A DNA stretch of 64,000 bases, from the NCBI GenBank assembly GCA_029207755.1, contig JARCOQ010000025.1, forward strand, positions 5,790,739 to 5,854,738, written 5' to 3'. This stretch comes from Chamaea fasciata (taxonomy: Eukaryota; Chordata; Aves; Passeriformes; Sylviidae). Shown one piece after another: positions 1-45,800 of the stretch. Position numbers and translations under genes: made by a program. Each line of letters starts with the position of its first letter. Positions within the stretch are counted from its first letter, which is position 1. The notes under the pieces were generated by a model. That model had not been told where the DNA came from. It worked only from the letters and a program-made list of their open reading frames with translations, and did not search any database.

Positions 1-34650
<34,650 letters not shown>

Positions 34651-35330
34651 CATGCCTTGGTAATCCACCTTCTCATTTGTTCCTGACAAACACAGGCACT
34701 TTAGAGCTGGCTCTGGTTTACTGTTATGTATGGAGTAGCTCAGTGTCTGCACAGTACAGCAGCCCTGGAGGAGCAGGGGCAGCTGAGGTGCTCTCTCTGG
34801 ATTTGCTGGGTTTGTACCTTTGTGCGGCATGTGGACTTCGTTACATTTGTTACCCAAATGTAGACTTGAATTCATTGCAGGTGTGAATTAATTCCACATG
34901 GTTTGGGGAGTTACTAAGTTCATAATCAAGCCCATTATTACTTTCATACTGTAAAATCAAGCAGTCATGCATAAGAGTCACTAATCCTTTGAAACACAAT
35001 ATTTAAAGAATACTATTTAAAGAGCTGACCCAGCCCGAGGGCTGTAAGGGGAAGTCAGAATGAAACTGGGAACAAGAGCACGTGGTGTTCACAAGGAGAC
35101 TGGCCCTTGGACCAGAATGTAGTGACTTTTCAGATACTCCATGGTGTGGATTAACAGATAAGCCCCTGTGGAACTGCCAGGATTGGTGGGCTGTGGGAAT
35201 CCAGACCTATGCTCTGCAGCAGGTCAGACTGGAAGATTACAGCAGTCCTCTCTGACCATCAAATCCATTAATCCTGTCTTGCTAAGCCCTTCTAAATCTA
35301 TTTATTAATAAAGAATTAACATCTTCTCCT
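34651..35330 (+). other. LZTR1: LZTR1 3' UTR with poly(A) signal
   Basis: AATAAA at 35307-35312 is the first canonical signal after the stop. The 3' UTR of about 680 nt is inferred; no cleavage evidence is available. Confidence 0.65.
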
Positions 35331-37300
35331 GGCGTTTCATGATTGACTTGGATTTCATTTTGGAAAAAAAAATTAAGCAAAAAATGTTCGGTGCTTGATG
35401 AAGGTCACATTGTTAAAAATAACTGTGTTACATCGTGTTACTAATTTTATATTGAAGAGTCTCTGTGAGCCCTTGCCTTTGCAGGAAGGTGAATGAAGGC
35501 AGAGTGCCCTTCCCAGCCCCTGCAGGAGCAGCTCCTGTTCGCTCCCCTTGCATCCCCCAACTCTGTGCCGGATGCTTCCCGCACTGCAGAGTGGAGAGGA
35601 GAGGAGCTTCACCTCTCCTCGCAGCTGGATAGTGTTGGTTGGAGAGCACCAGAAATGTGGTGTTGGTAAAAGTGTCTGGTGGTGGAACTGTCCCAGCCTT
35701 GCCCAGAGCCCTTGGGGCTGCCCTGGGAGGGAGTGACAAGCTGGGAATCAAGACCCTGTCCTGTTCCAGCTGCAGGGGCTGCTCTCTGCTTGTCTGAAGC
35801 TGGAGTGGTGCAGGATCCCTGTCGAGACATGCAGCTCCTAGCCCTCACATTCCCATTCCCACCCTTGCAGCCATGATTTTCATTCAGTGAAGTGTTCCTG
35901 GAGCAGCAGTTGTGAGCTCCTCGTCAGTATCCCACAACCTGACACACCTGCACGTGCTCCGGTGCGCCAAGGGTATTGCAGTCTGTGTAATGGAGAACGT
36001 GTCATGGATTTAATCCAAGGGAAGTGCTCTGGGGACTGCCCCATCTGTCTCCCTGGTGGCTTGCTCAGGTGAGTCAGACCAGAGGTGACAGGTACTTCTG
36101 AGAGCCAAGGGCACCTTTTAAAGCAGAGAGATTGTTTCCAGATGCCTCACAGATAGGGGAGTCTCTTAGCAGGGGTCATGATAATTGTACCGACAGGCTC
36201 TGTGTTCCCTGGGAAACCAGACTGACAGCTGGAGAAAGGTTCTACACTGCAATTTTTAACAACACTACAGTCTATTTCCAGTAATGCTGATCCACTAGAG
36301 GACACCCATTGCCCAGGGAAGCCTCATTCTCAGGCTGAACAGGTTGGTGATTTCAACTATGTCATAAGCAGCCCTCTTTAAATCCTGAGCCCACCTGTGA
36401 GGAAACGCACAACCTCCACACCCTCTGAGCGGGCACTGCGGGGTCTTGGCTTTGGGGGGGGGGGTTGGGCTCAGTCATGGCTGTAGGGACCACAGTGCTG
36501 GGTCAGAGATTTAGTGTGAAAACTTGTAGCCCGTTGAGATTTGCCTTTGGGCTGCTGTTGTGCAGAGTGCCAGGACCGTGCACCTCTCTGACAGGACACC
36601 CCCAAGTTTCATAGGAGATCACAGGAAGGGGGGTGTTGCAGGGGCCACACAGGCTGAGGGGTACACCTGGCAGGGCAGTTTAGGTGCTCTTGTTATCACC
36701 ACCTTGTTATCATTACGGCCAGCAGGCTCTCAGGTTACTGATGTTTCTGCAGCCTTGGGCAGCTTTGTACTGGAATTGTTGCAGGCATATCCCTGCCTTT
36801 GATAAGGAATAAGGAACACTGTGGCTGTCCAGCTTTGTGTTATCTTTCAGTCTCTGCCCCATGCAGGCCCCACTGGCTCTTTAAAGCCCTTAGGACTGCT
36901 GGTAGGAGAGCAGGAGCACCCCTTTCCTCCAACCCAACGTGAGCCTCAGTGGCAAAAAGCAAGGTGGAGAAGCAATCCCCAACTCCTCTGGAGCAGCAGC
37001 TCAGGGCACTGGAGCCAGGAAGTCCCAGCTTCGCCACACTGCACCAGCTCCCTGTGTCCCTACTGTCACACACGACCTGTAGCAGCTGGGCAGGAACCTA
37101 GCAAGGATCAGTGTGGATCAGGGCCAGGAGATGCTCCAGCCCTGCAGGCACTAAGGCCAAGCCCATCCCTCCAGTGCCAGCACCAGGAGAAGCCAGCAGC
37201 ACCCCAAGTGCCCAGGAGCAGGGCTGGCAGTGCGGCAGGGAGTCACTCTGAGGTGGCCCGTGGCTCACTGGGAACAGGAAGAACACGCAGAAAAAATTAC
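35331..37300. other. Convergent intergenic region LZTR1 / RNPEP
   Basis: Separates the 3' ends of LZTR1 and RNPEP. I see no recognisable exon, RNA gene or complete repeat in it; only a short G-run near 36455. Confidence 0.7.
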
Positions 37301-37304
37301 ACAT

Positions 37305-37310
37305 TTTAAT
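37305..37310 (-). terminator. RNPEP: RNPEP poly(A) signal (ATTAAA)
   Basis: ATTAAA on the minus strand, 80 nt past the RNPEP stop codon. It is the nearest recognised poly(A) hexamer variant and implies a short 3' UTR. Confidence 0.55.
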
Positions 37311-37389
37311 AAGGAAATGTGCAGTGAGAGGGAGGCACTGAGGTCCTGCCAGCATCAACACCAGCGGAGGGAGCAGAGCCCAGGCTGCC

Positions 37390-37554
37390 TCAGGCCTCAG
37401 CTCCCCCCAAGCCCAGGATCTTCTTGACATAGTTCTGGACGTTGACGTGGAGCTGGGGGGCCGTAGCAGAGAAGGTCTCCATGGCCAGGGCCCGGGTGGC
37501 CTCGGAGCCGCCCCACATGGCGCGGTACAGGGGCAGCGTGTACTTCTGCTTGCC
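37390..37554 (-). CDS. RNPEP: RNPEP exon 11 (terminal)
   Basis: [20 protein letters not shown] to [15 protein letters not shown] and TGA at 37392-37390. CTCCGCAG acceptor. Confidence 0.97.
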   Translation of the reverse strand, partial: GKQKYTLPLYRAMWGGSEATRALAMETFSATAPQLHVNVQNYVKKILGLGGAEA

Positions 37555-40500
37555 CTGCGGAGACACGGCACAGTTACGGCCCAGCCTGCGCCCCGGCCCC
37601 GGGGGTGACGCCCCCCATTCCCCATCCCCAGCACGATGCCTCCAGCCTTGCCCTGCTCTTAGCGGGGCACAGAGCACACGCCAATGGGACAGGGTGGGGA
37701 ATATTGCCGTGGGCATCCCCTTGGCACTGCAGCACCTGGAGAGGGGAGAACACCCGGACCTTGGAGAAGGAGCGGACCCTGAGAAGTTCACGAAGTGCAA
37801 CAAGGGCAAATGGAGGGTTCCGCACCTGGGTCAGGACAGGATGGATGGAGGGATGGAGAGCAGCCCTTCAGAGAAGGACTTGGGTGACAAATGGGGTGTG
37901 ACCTGGCCATGTGCTCGCCCAGCCTGGAAGATGAACTGTGTCCTAGGCTCATCCCCAGCAGTGTGGGCAGCAGGTGAGGGGGAAATTCTGCCCTCTCGTA
38001 AGACCCCAACACTGGAACACTGCATCCAGCTCTGGAGTCTCCAGCACAAGACACAAGTGGACAGAGCAGGTCCAGAGGAATCCATGGAGCTGCTCTGAGG
38101 GCTGGAGCCCCTCTGCTCTGGGGCTACGCTGAGACAGATGGGAGCGTTCAGCTTGGAGAAGAGACAGCCCCAGGGAGACCTTAGAGCCCCTTCCAGTGCC
38201 AAGAGAGCTGGAGAGGGACTTTGGAGTGACAGGACAATGGGGAATTGCTTCCCACTGCCAGAAGACAGGGTTAGATGGGATATTGAAAAGAAATTCTTCC
38301 CTGTGAGGGTGGTGAGGCCCTGGCACATCCCTGAAAGTGTCCAAGGCCAGGTTGGATGGGACTTGGAGCAACCTGGTCTAGTGGAAGGTGTCCCTGCCCG
38401 TGGCATGGGGTGGAACAAGACGAGCTTTTAAGGTCCCTTCCAACCCAAACCATCCCGTGGGACTATCAAAATCAAGAGCCAATGGCTGTCTCCCTGGCAC
38501 TGAAGGCCCTGTGCCCTTCTTTCCCCACTGGCATGCTGCTGGGGCACTGCCACACTGGCCAGCGACAAACCTGGCTGTGCAGGAAGTCCTTGACTTTGCT
38601 GTACTCAGCCTCCAGGTTGTTCTTGAGGACAATCTGGCACCAGCGCAGTCGCAGCTCAGCGTTCTGGGCCCTGGAGATCTTGGGGTACATCTGGCTCAGC
38701 CTTTTCACATTGCCTGTGGGAGGGGAGCAGTCACCGTTCCCCACAGGGCTCTGACCCAGCTCCCAGCCCCTCCTCCCAGGGAACCCTGTGAGTCCATCCC
38801 AGCTGTGCTGCAAATTCTCTGGGATCCTCACAGCATTGGGTCAGCCCTCACCCCTGCCCAAGCACCCTCCACCTCCAGCTCTGGAGCACCGCCGGCACTG
38901 GCTGGCTCTGGGCAGGACGGTGCCCATGTTGGGCCTTCCAGGCTGGGCAGCCCTGCAGGGCTGTGTGCTTGGGGTGCCAGCACAAAGTGGGGGGAGATTC
39001 CTCAGCAAAGAGGGCAAGGAGAGTTATGGTGACATGGGGACACAACAGCCCAGCAGGGCCAGCCTGTGGACAGCAGGACTGCACATGTCCTCATAAATCC
39101 AGGCACATGCTTCCCCTGGCTCTCCATCCCCCACCACACCAATCAAGGCTTCCCTGGAACCAGGACCCACAGAGCAGTTGGAGAGGGGCTGACGGCCACA
39201 CGCCCCTGCGTCCCCATGATGTGCCCTCACATCCCCGGCCAACTGGCTGGACTTGGGCACATCACCCTGTGTCTCCTCTGGGCACTAGAGCCCTGGGAGG
39301 GCCCTGGCACTCACCTTCAGGCAGGGGGGATTTCTGCAGGACCTGATCCAGGAAATAGACCAGCTGGTACGTCCTCCAGCCTGTGATGTCCACGGCTTCG
39401 ATGGCCTCCATGTTCAAGCCATCAGCTGCCCAGAGCTCTGCCAGCTCATCCGCCGGCCTCATCAGCTGCTGCCCTGGCGACAGGTCAGGCAGGTAGGGCG
39501 GCCAGCCCGGCGTGTTCAGCCAGCGGTCAAATTCAAACCCTGCAGTGAGGCAGGAGGGAGAGCTGGGAACAGATCCCTGAGCCCCACACCACGTGCTGCT
39601 GCCCAGACCCCCCCACTGCCTTCTCCCAGTGCCACCAAACTGCCCGAGGACGGTGACAACCACAAACTGACGGGGGTGAGGCCATCGGACACATGGGCTC
39701 AGGGTGTGCTTGTGGGTGTCAGCCCCGGCGCCACCAGCAGGATGAGCTGGCTCCAGCACAGAAAGCTCCTGCCAAGCCCGGATCTTCAGCAAGGCTGGGC
39801 CAAGCCCAGAGTGCTGGCTGGGCCTGATCCCAGTGCTCACCAGACTCACCAGGCTGAGTCATGGACACCCCATGAAACAGCATCTGAGTGCAGAGGAGGG
39901 ACTGGGCTTGAATGGAAAAAAATTCAGGCTGAGCCGGCACATGCCCAAGCCTGGGACTGATCCCAGCAGGCCAGTGCCATCCATGCCGACTCCAACAGAG
40001 CCGGGCTGGCAGCAACAGCATGTCCAGTAAAACACAAACCAACGTGCAAAGGCTCCAGGGGACATGGGCAGCTCTGACACCTGCAGGCTGTTCCCTGGAC
40101 AGGATGGTGCTGTGCTGACCTGGGATGGAGTCCACGCCTTTCTCCTTCAGCTCCGGGAAGTACTCCAGGAAGAACTCGAGGGTGTCATCTGCGGTGATGC
40201 TCTGGAACTTGAACCGGTTCACATAGGCCTGTGGGGACAGATGGGGCTGACGCCAGACACACTGACCCCAGCCGTGCTGCCCAGCTCTCTGTGTGCTCCA
40301 CCTCATGGGGGAACGCATTCCAGCCCATCCCCTCCAGGGGCTGCCCAGCCCTTTGTATCCCCAGGGATACTCCTCAACATTCCCAGCACCTGCTGCTAGC
40401 ATGAAGCTAGGCTCTGCCTTCATCTTATTCCCCTATTCACATTCCCGTTCCCCACCTCTTCTTCCTCTCCCCAGCCACCCTCTCAGCCTGTCCTTCCCAG

Positions 40501-43500
40501 GGTCCTGCTGTGCCCTGGCCTCCTGTCACGGCCTGTTGGATGACTTTGCAGCTCACACCCACCTGGAGGAAGGCATCAAACTTGCTCTGGTTGCCCACAA
40601 GATGGGCCAAGTAGCTAACGAAGCAGTACCCCTTCTCATAGGGTGTTTCATTGTACGTGTCATCTGGATTGACACCTAGAAAAAGGAAAAACCCTCAGAA
40701 ATCCTCTTCCCACCTGCAAAACCCCACAGCCCTCAAGCGCACCGAGATTCCCCCATCTGTGCTGGGCGCAGCCTATCCCGTCCCTCCAGCAGCCATCATC
40801 TCTCCTGGGTCCCACCACCTATGCTAGTGTTACTGCCAGCTGTGGAACGGCCCAGCTCCCCGCAGCGCATCTGTCACTGTCCTGGTGCCCCACAGCCCAG
40901 GGACACCCCACAGACCTGGCTCGATCACCACCCGCAGCTTGTTGAGCGGATGGTCCTCCCCCGTGGCGTCCATGTGCTGGCGCAGGAGGGCCCGTCCCGT
41001 GGCAGCCTCCAGGCAGGTGTAGGGCAAACCTGGGCAGAGACAAGCGGAGGCATTCGGGGAGCCTGGCCAGAGCCCTGTGCACTGCGGGCACAGCGGGCGC
41101 TGCGACGGGAGAGGAACAGCATCAGTGCATGAGCTGGGAGAGCAGGAAACCGATACACGTGGAGCTGGGATGGCAGAGCTGCAGGCAGGCACGGGGGAAC
41201 CCAGCCCCAGGCAGCGAGAGATTTTTCGAGCCACTTAAATTTGTTTGGATACAGCAAATTGTGCTGGGAGAACATGAGCTTTGGGCAGGACTGTGTCCAG
41301 GGGAAGCTCCGGACAGCTGGTATCAGCTCCACACGGGAACTGCAGAAGGATGAGGAAGGTGAGGCAAGGACACGGTACCCATACTCCTGGCAGGGGTTGC
41401 AGGGAACTGTCCATCTCACAGCAAATGCTACCAGAAGTCACAGACTGGTTTGGGCTGGAAGGGACATTGAAGATCGTCTTGTTTCACCCTCTGCCGTGGG
41501 CAGGGACACCTTCCACTAGACCAAGAGGCTCCAAGCCCCAACCAACCTGGGCTTGGACACTTCCAGGGACGGGGCAGCCAAAAAGCTTCTCTGGACCACC
41601 TGTGCCAGTGCTTCCCCAAACTCACAATATCTAATCTAAGCCCACTCTTTTTCAGTTTACAGAACCTCACAGGGCCTTGCAGCTGCTGCCCTTCACCTCT
41701 TCTGAGATGCAGCACAGGCTCCATCCCCACTGGCAGTCAGAGGGACGTGCTCAGCTGTGGGACACAGACCCCAGACCCACGCCGGGCTCAGCACCCCACA
41801 GCCAGGCACGGCCACGCACCATAGACCTCGGTGGAGATGCGCCTCTGGGCGTACATGGTGAAGCCCTCATTCAGCCAGAACTCGCCCCACGTGGCATTGG
41901 TGACCAAGTTGCCAAACCAGCTGTGGGAGATCTCGTGGATGATGACGTCCACCAAGGAGCGGTCCCCGGCCAGCAGGCACGGCGTGACGAAGGTGAGGCA
42001 GGGGTTCTCCATGCCACCAAAGGGGAAGGAGGGCGGCATGAACAGGATGTCATACCTGCCAGGGAAGGCTGGGCTCAGACCCCGCTCCTCCTGAAGACGG
42101 AGCTGGGGACAGAAGGAAACTCTCTCCCTGTCCCTGGGGAATCAGATCCTTCAGGAACCTTCCAGCCATACCTGCCCCAAACATAAGGTCCAAAGAGTTT
42201 CTCTCCAACCACCAGGAACTCCTCAATCACCCCATCATACTCCTTCTTGGCAGCCTCAATCAGGCAGGGCTCAGCCCAGACGCGGCTCCTGGCCAAGTGC
42301 AGAGAAGAGGAAGTTTAAGCATTGGGGGACTTTCACCTTGTTGCTTCATCAGACAGAAATTGCACAGGTTTATGCCGACGAAAAATAAAACCCTGCTGAT
42401 AAAGGCATCTAAAGAGGCCAATAGTGCAAACTGCTATGATTTCTTTCCTTGTCTGAATGTCAAAGGGTGTTTATATGGCTGCAGTGGCAGCCAAGAACTC
42501 AAGAAAGCACCAGCCTGTGAGGAAATGTGGAATCCTCCATGCATGGGGACCCACTGCCCTCATTCATGTGCAGGGTGACGTGAGCAGAGCCAGGGACCCT
42601 CCTGAAGGTGAGGGGACACAGCATCAAGGCTCCTTCTTACTCCCCAGTTCAAGGAGGACCCTCATCCCATGAGCTCACGATCTGGTGACGCAGACATGTT
42701 TATGGCCAGTGTCTCTGCTCTCCAGAGCCCCAGGAAGAAGCAGGAGGTGGCTGCCACAGGAGCTTCACTGTCAGCTCCCACTGCTCTGGAGCCCTCCTGC
42801 GCCCCTTACCTCGGGCCAACATCAGCAGACACGATGTCCCCAACAACCAGAGCGATCAGGTAGGAGGGGATTGGCTGGGACATCTTGAATACATAGGTGT
42901 TATCCTTCTGCTTCTCCCAGCTCGTGGCACTCATCACAGCTGTGAAGCCCTCAGGGACCTGAATATGTGGATGAAACCGCCCATTAGATCCACAGCACTC
43001 ACAGTGGGAGGCCAGCTGAGCCAGCCGAGACGCCACAATGTCTGATGGCAAATGTGTCCCAGCCTGAAGGTGCCGGGGCCGTGGGCACTACAGGCTTTGG
43101 GGAGCGGAGCAGGAACACTCCGAGCTCCCACTCAGGATCCCAGCTGCATCCCTGCAATCCTGTGATACCTGGAGCTCCCCCGGGTGCTCTTGGGAGCTAC
43201 CAGGAGATAAGGAAATGCTGGAGCTGCAGGTGTGGAAGGGCAAAGGATGCAGATCCCTCAGCTGCTGGCTCCCCTCCCAGTTCTTGCACAACTCATTTTT
43301 CCTGTTCCCAAGCTAGCATAGAACCCATAGCCAATCCACCAGCGTGGGCTGAGCCCAGGGAGACTGCTGCAGTGTCACCTATCCCAAACAGGGGGTGAGC
43401 CCCGTGGTGCACAGGGAATACAGCTTCCTTGGTACAGAGCACCACACCCGAGCTCAGCAACAGCCCCATCCCATGCTCACCCTGTGGCACCAGAGGGGCT

Positions 43501-45571
43501 CTGCCCTGGGACCAATCCTGGCATCACCAGCTGATGCCACCACATGCCATTGGCACCAGCATGGTGTCACACCATTAGGCAGTTCCCCTTGCCCACAAGC
43601 AGGCCAGCACGCTGTGGCGGCCCAGTGCCAGTGTCACCACGTGGTGGTGATGTGGCCCAGTGCCAGTGTCACCCACACGCAGGCAAGGAGGGAATCTGGA
43701 TTTAGTGCCATCTTTGGGGATCAGCAGCTGCTCCTTCCTAGAAGTTTGGCAGCCCCAGAACTGCCACCAGGCCCCGGCATGGCCCAGCACCACCACCCTC
43801 CTCCAAACTCAGCTCCTCCTGCTACAAATGCCAGGAGCTCTGGGCAGGACAGCCAGGCCGGCACATGCACCTGCTCCCAGGCACCAGCACTGCAACTGGG
43901 GAGAGGCAGGAGGACCCTGGGGCTGCTTGTCTTCACCCAAAAGGGCATATAAGAGAAAAATAGCCCAAGTACAGACAAGTGATTTCTCAGCTGGGGCCTG
44001 AGGAGGAGGGTTTGAAGCTGTGTCCCTGCTGTGATGCCCCGGTGCTTTGGCACATTCCCTGCAGGAGACCCAACAGCTAGAACAGTTTAAGCTGGAAGTG
44101 ACATTAAAGGTGTCCTGCCATGGGCAGGGACACCTTCCACTATCCCAGGTTGCTCCAAGCCCCGTCCAATGTGGCCTTGGACACTTCCAGGGCTGGGGCA
44201 GCCACAGCTGCTCTGGGCAACCTGTATCAGGGCCTCCCCAAGCTCACAGCCAAGAATTCCTTCCCAATATCCCATCTAACCCTGTCCTCTGGCAGTGGGA
44301 AGCCATTCCCCTTCGTCCTGGCACTCAAGATCCTCGTCCAAAGTCCCTCTCCAGCTCTCTTGGAGCCCCTTTAGGCACTGAAAGGGCCTCTAAGGTCTCC
44401 TCGCAGCCTTCTCTTCTCCAGGTGAACACCCCCAGCTCTCCCAGCCTGGCTCCAGAGCAGGCTCCAGCCCTTGGAGCATCTCCATGGCCTCCTTTGCACT
44501 TTCTTCCCCAGCAAGCTTTGCACTCATGGAGGGTTTTGCTCCGGTGGGTGTGAAGGAACGGCTGGGGCAGCTCCTGGGGCTCCGCTTACCTTCACGGTGG
44601 CCGAGTAGGTGAACTTGGCTGAGGGGGTGTCGAAGCAGGGGAAAAAGGACCTGTTGAGAACAGCCTGGCCCTGTGTGTACATGTAGGGCTTCTGCTTCCC
44701 CGCCGTCTGCTCAGGGGACAGCCAGCACACCTGGGGAGGGACCGAGATCCCAGTGAGGCTTCACCACAGATACTCCTTGCAGAGAGAGCCGGGAAGGGGG
44801 CTCCTCACCCGGAGGTGTTCTGCCCACCCCAGGCCTAGTTTCCCCTGGACCACCCCCCAGCTCTCTTCGGCTCCGGCAGCCCCCAGTCTACAGCTAGTGT
44901 CCTCCCGGTCCTTGTGGGCCTGGGTGTCCCACCGGGCCCGGCGTCCCTTCCATCCACCCAGTCACCCGTCGGGCTCCGTACTTCCTCATCCCGGCCCCGG
45001 TGTTCCCTGGTGTCCTCCCACTTCTCCCCTTGCCCCGGTGTTCCCCGGTGTCCTCCCACTCTCCCCCCCGGCCCCGGTGTTCCCCGGTGTCCTCCCACTT
45101 CCCCCCCGGCCCGGTGTCCCCCGGTGTCCTCCCACCTCCCCCCAGGCCCGGTGTCCCCCCGCTCACCCCGGGCCCCTCGCCCGCCTCGTAGTCGATGAGC
45201 AGGGTGAGCAGCTGCCCGGCACGGGGGGCCTGGGGCAGGGCGACGCGCAGGGCGCTGCCATAGCTGGTGAAGGGCCGGCTCTCCACGGGCAGCGCCTGCC
45301 CGGCCGCGTCCCCGGGCCCGCCCGGCGGCGGCAGCAGCGCGGCGCGGCTCACGGACAGCGTGGGGTGCGAGTCCAGCCGCAGCTCCGCGCCGCCCGCGCC
45401 GTCCCGCTCGCACCGCAGCTCCAGCCGCGCGCGCCCGCGCAGCCGCCCCGCGCCCGCGGCCGCGAAGGACACGCGCAGGTCCAGGTGCAGGTGCCGCAGC
45501 GACCACGGGCCCGCGCTGCTGGCCGAGGCCGGGTCCCGCACCGCGGCCGCGTCCCGCACCGGGGCCGCCAT
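37390..45571 (-). CDS. RNPEP: RNPEP, aminopeptidase B (arginyl aminopeptidase)
   Basis: M1-family zinc exopeptidase that removes N-terminal Arg/Lys from peptides; secreted or cytosolic, and related to LTA4H. Eleven minus-strand exons: 45167-45571, 44590-44730, 42810-42958, 42172-42288, 41820-42055, 40916-41029, 40563-40675, 40120-40228, 39315-39539, 38571-38713 and 37390-37554. They total 1917 nt, 638 codons plus stop (human 650). Motifs by residue: GGMEN at 284-288 for the substrate amino terminus; HEISH at 311-315 with E334 completing HExxH-x18-E; catalytic Tyr400 in [26 protein letters not shown] marks RNPEP rather than RNPEPL1, which lacks GGMEN. The start ATG at 45571-45569 follows GGCGGCCCCGGT-type CpG context and gives [11 protein letters not shown], then the family-typical VASASS-like segment. 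All junctions are GT-AG and in phase. Confidence 0.97.
37775..38465 (+). mobile_element. CR1 LINE fragment, antisense to RNPEP
   Basis: About 690 bp in RNPEP intron 10. It includes the ORF2 end (CAGAGAAGGACTTGGGTGAC), TGGAACACTGCATCCAGCTC, GAAGTGTCCAAGGCCA-like ACTTCCAAGGCC homologue at 38335-38355, and the GGTGTCCCTGCCCGTGGCAT tail block. Confidence 0.92.
38571..38713 (-). CDS. RNPEP: RNPEP exon 10
   Basis: [20 protein letters not shown] then [20 protein letters not shown], ending DFLHSQ. CCACAG acceptor, GTTTGT donor. Confidence 0.96.
39315..39539 (-). CDS. RNPEP: RNPEP exon 9
   Basis: [20 protein letters not shown], start of the C-terminal helical domain, through [26 protein letters not shown] acceptor, GTGAGT donor. 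Confidence 0.97.
40120..40228 (-). CDS. RNPEP: RNPEP exon 8
   Basis: [20 protein letters not shown] then [22 protein letters not shown] acceptor, GTCAGC donor. Confidence 0.97.
40563..40675 (-). CDS. RNPEP: RNPEP exon 7 (catalytic Tyr)
   Basis: [20 protein letters not shown] carries the transition-state tyrosine (residue 400, human 414); ends KFDAFLQ. TTCTAG acceptor, GTGGGT donor. Confidence 0.97.
40916..41029 (-). CDS. RNPEP: RNPEP exon 6
   Basis: [20 protein letters not shown] then [15 protein letters not shown] acceptor, GTCTGT donor. The first residues read Leu-Pro where human has Ala-Ala. Confidence 0.96.
41435..41650 (-). mobile_element. CR1 LINE 3' end, sense to RNPEP
   Basis: In RNPEP intron 5. 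Read on plus: GGTTTGGGCTGGAAGGGACA, then GGGCAGGGACACCTTCCACT and ACTTCCAGGGACGGGGCAGC, the reversed CR1 3' end. Confidence 0.9.
41820..42055 (-). CDS. RNPEP: RNPEP exon 5 (zinc site)
   Basis: Carries GGMEN (284-288), HEISH (311-315) and the third zinc ligand E334 in [13 protein letters not shown]. This one exon holds the entire metal-binding core. GGCAG acceptor, GTGCGT donor. Confidence 0.98.
42172..42288 (-). CDS. RNPEP: RNPEP exon 4
   Basis: [20 protein letters not shown] to [17 protein letters not shown] acceptor, GTATGG donor. Confidence 0.96.
42810..42958 (-). CDS. RNPEP: RNPEP exon 3
   Basis: [20 protein letters not shown] to [19 protein letters not shown], end of the N-terminal beta domain. 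ATTCAG acceptor, GTAAGG donor. Confidence 0.97.
44070..44510 (-). mobile_element. CR1 LINE 3' fragment, sense to RNPEP
   Basis: In RNPEP intron 2. Read on plus: CCTGCCATGGGCAGGGACAC, CTTGGACACTTCCAGGGCTG, AGAATTCCTTCCCAATATCC and GGAGCCCCTTTAGGCACTGA, in reversed CR1 order. Confidence 0.93.
44590..44730 (-). CDS. RNPEP: RNPEP exon 2
   Basis: [20 protein letters not shown] then [26 protein letters not shown] acceptor, GTAAGC donor, 47 whole codons. Confidence 0.97.
44990..45165. repeat. 38-bp tandem array abutting RNPEP intron 1 donor
   Basis: TGTCCTCCCA recurs at 45011, 45049, 45088 and 45125, giving a unit of 37-39 bp in four copies plus a partial one. The last partial copy runs into the exon 1 splice donor (45166-45161). 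Confidence 0.85.
45167..45571 (-). CDS. RNPEP: RNPEP exon 1 with start codon
   Basis: 135 codons, very GC-rich: [20 protein letters not shown], ..., [30 protein letters not shown]. Conserved elements LRHLHLDLR and AELRLDSHP match human RNPEP. GTGAGC donor. Confidence 0.96.
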
Positions 45572-45800
45572 CGCCGCGCCGGGGACGGGCCGGGGGCGGG
45601 CCGGGGGCGGGCCGGGGGCGGGCCGGGGGCGGGCCGGGGGCGGGCCGGGGGCGGGCCGGGGGCGGGCCGGGGGCGGGCCGGGGGCGGGCCGGGGGCGGGC
45701 CGGGGGCGGGCCCCGCCCAGGGAAGGGAGCGGCGGGGAGTGCGCGCGTGGGGGATGGAGGGAAGTCTATGGGTGGGAGCCATCGGGGATCCGCGGGGGGG
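45170..45800 (-). promoter_or_regulatory. RNPEP: RNPEP CpG-island promoter
   Basis: CpG-dense, GC-rich sequence covering exon 1 and the upstream GC-box array. No TATA box is seen. The transcription start must fall within or just beyond the 45581-45712 array. Confidence 0.75.
45581..45712. repeat. 11-bp GC-box tandem array (12 units)
   Basis: Exactly 132 bp: one GGGGACGGGCC followed by eleven perfect GGGGGCGGGCC units. Each unit contains a GGGGCGGG Sp1-type GC box and a G-run. It occupies positions -10 to -141 relative to the RNPEP start codon. Confidence 0.95.
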
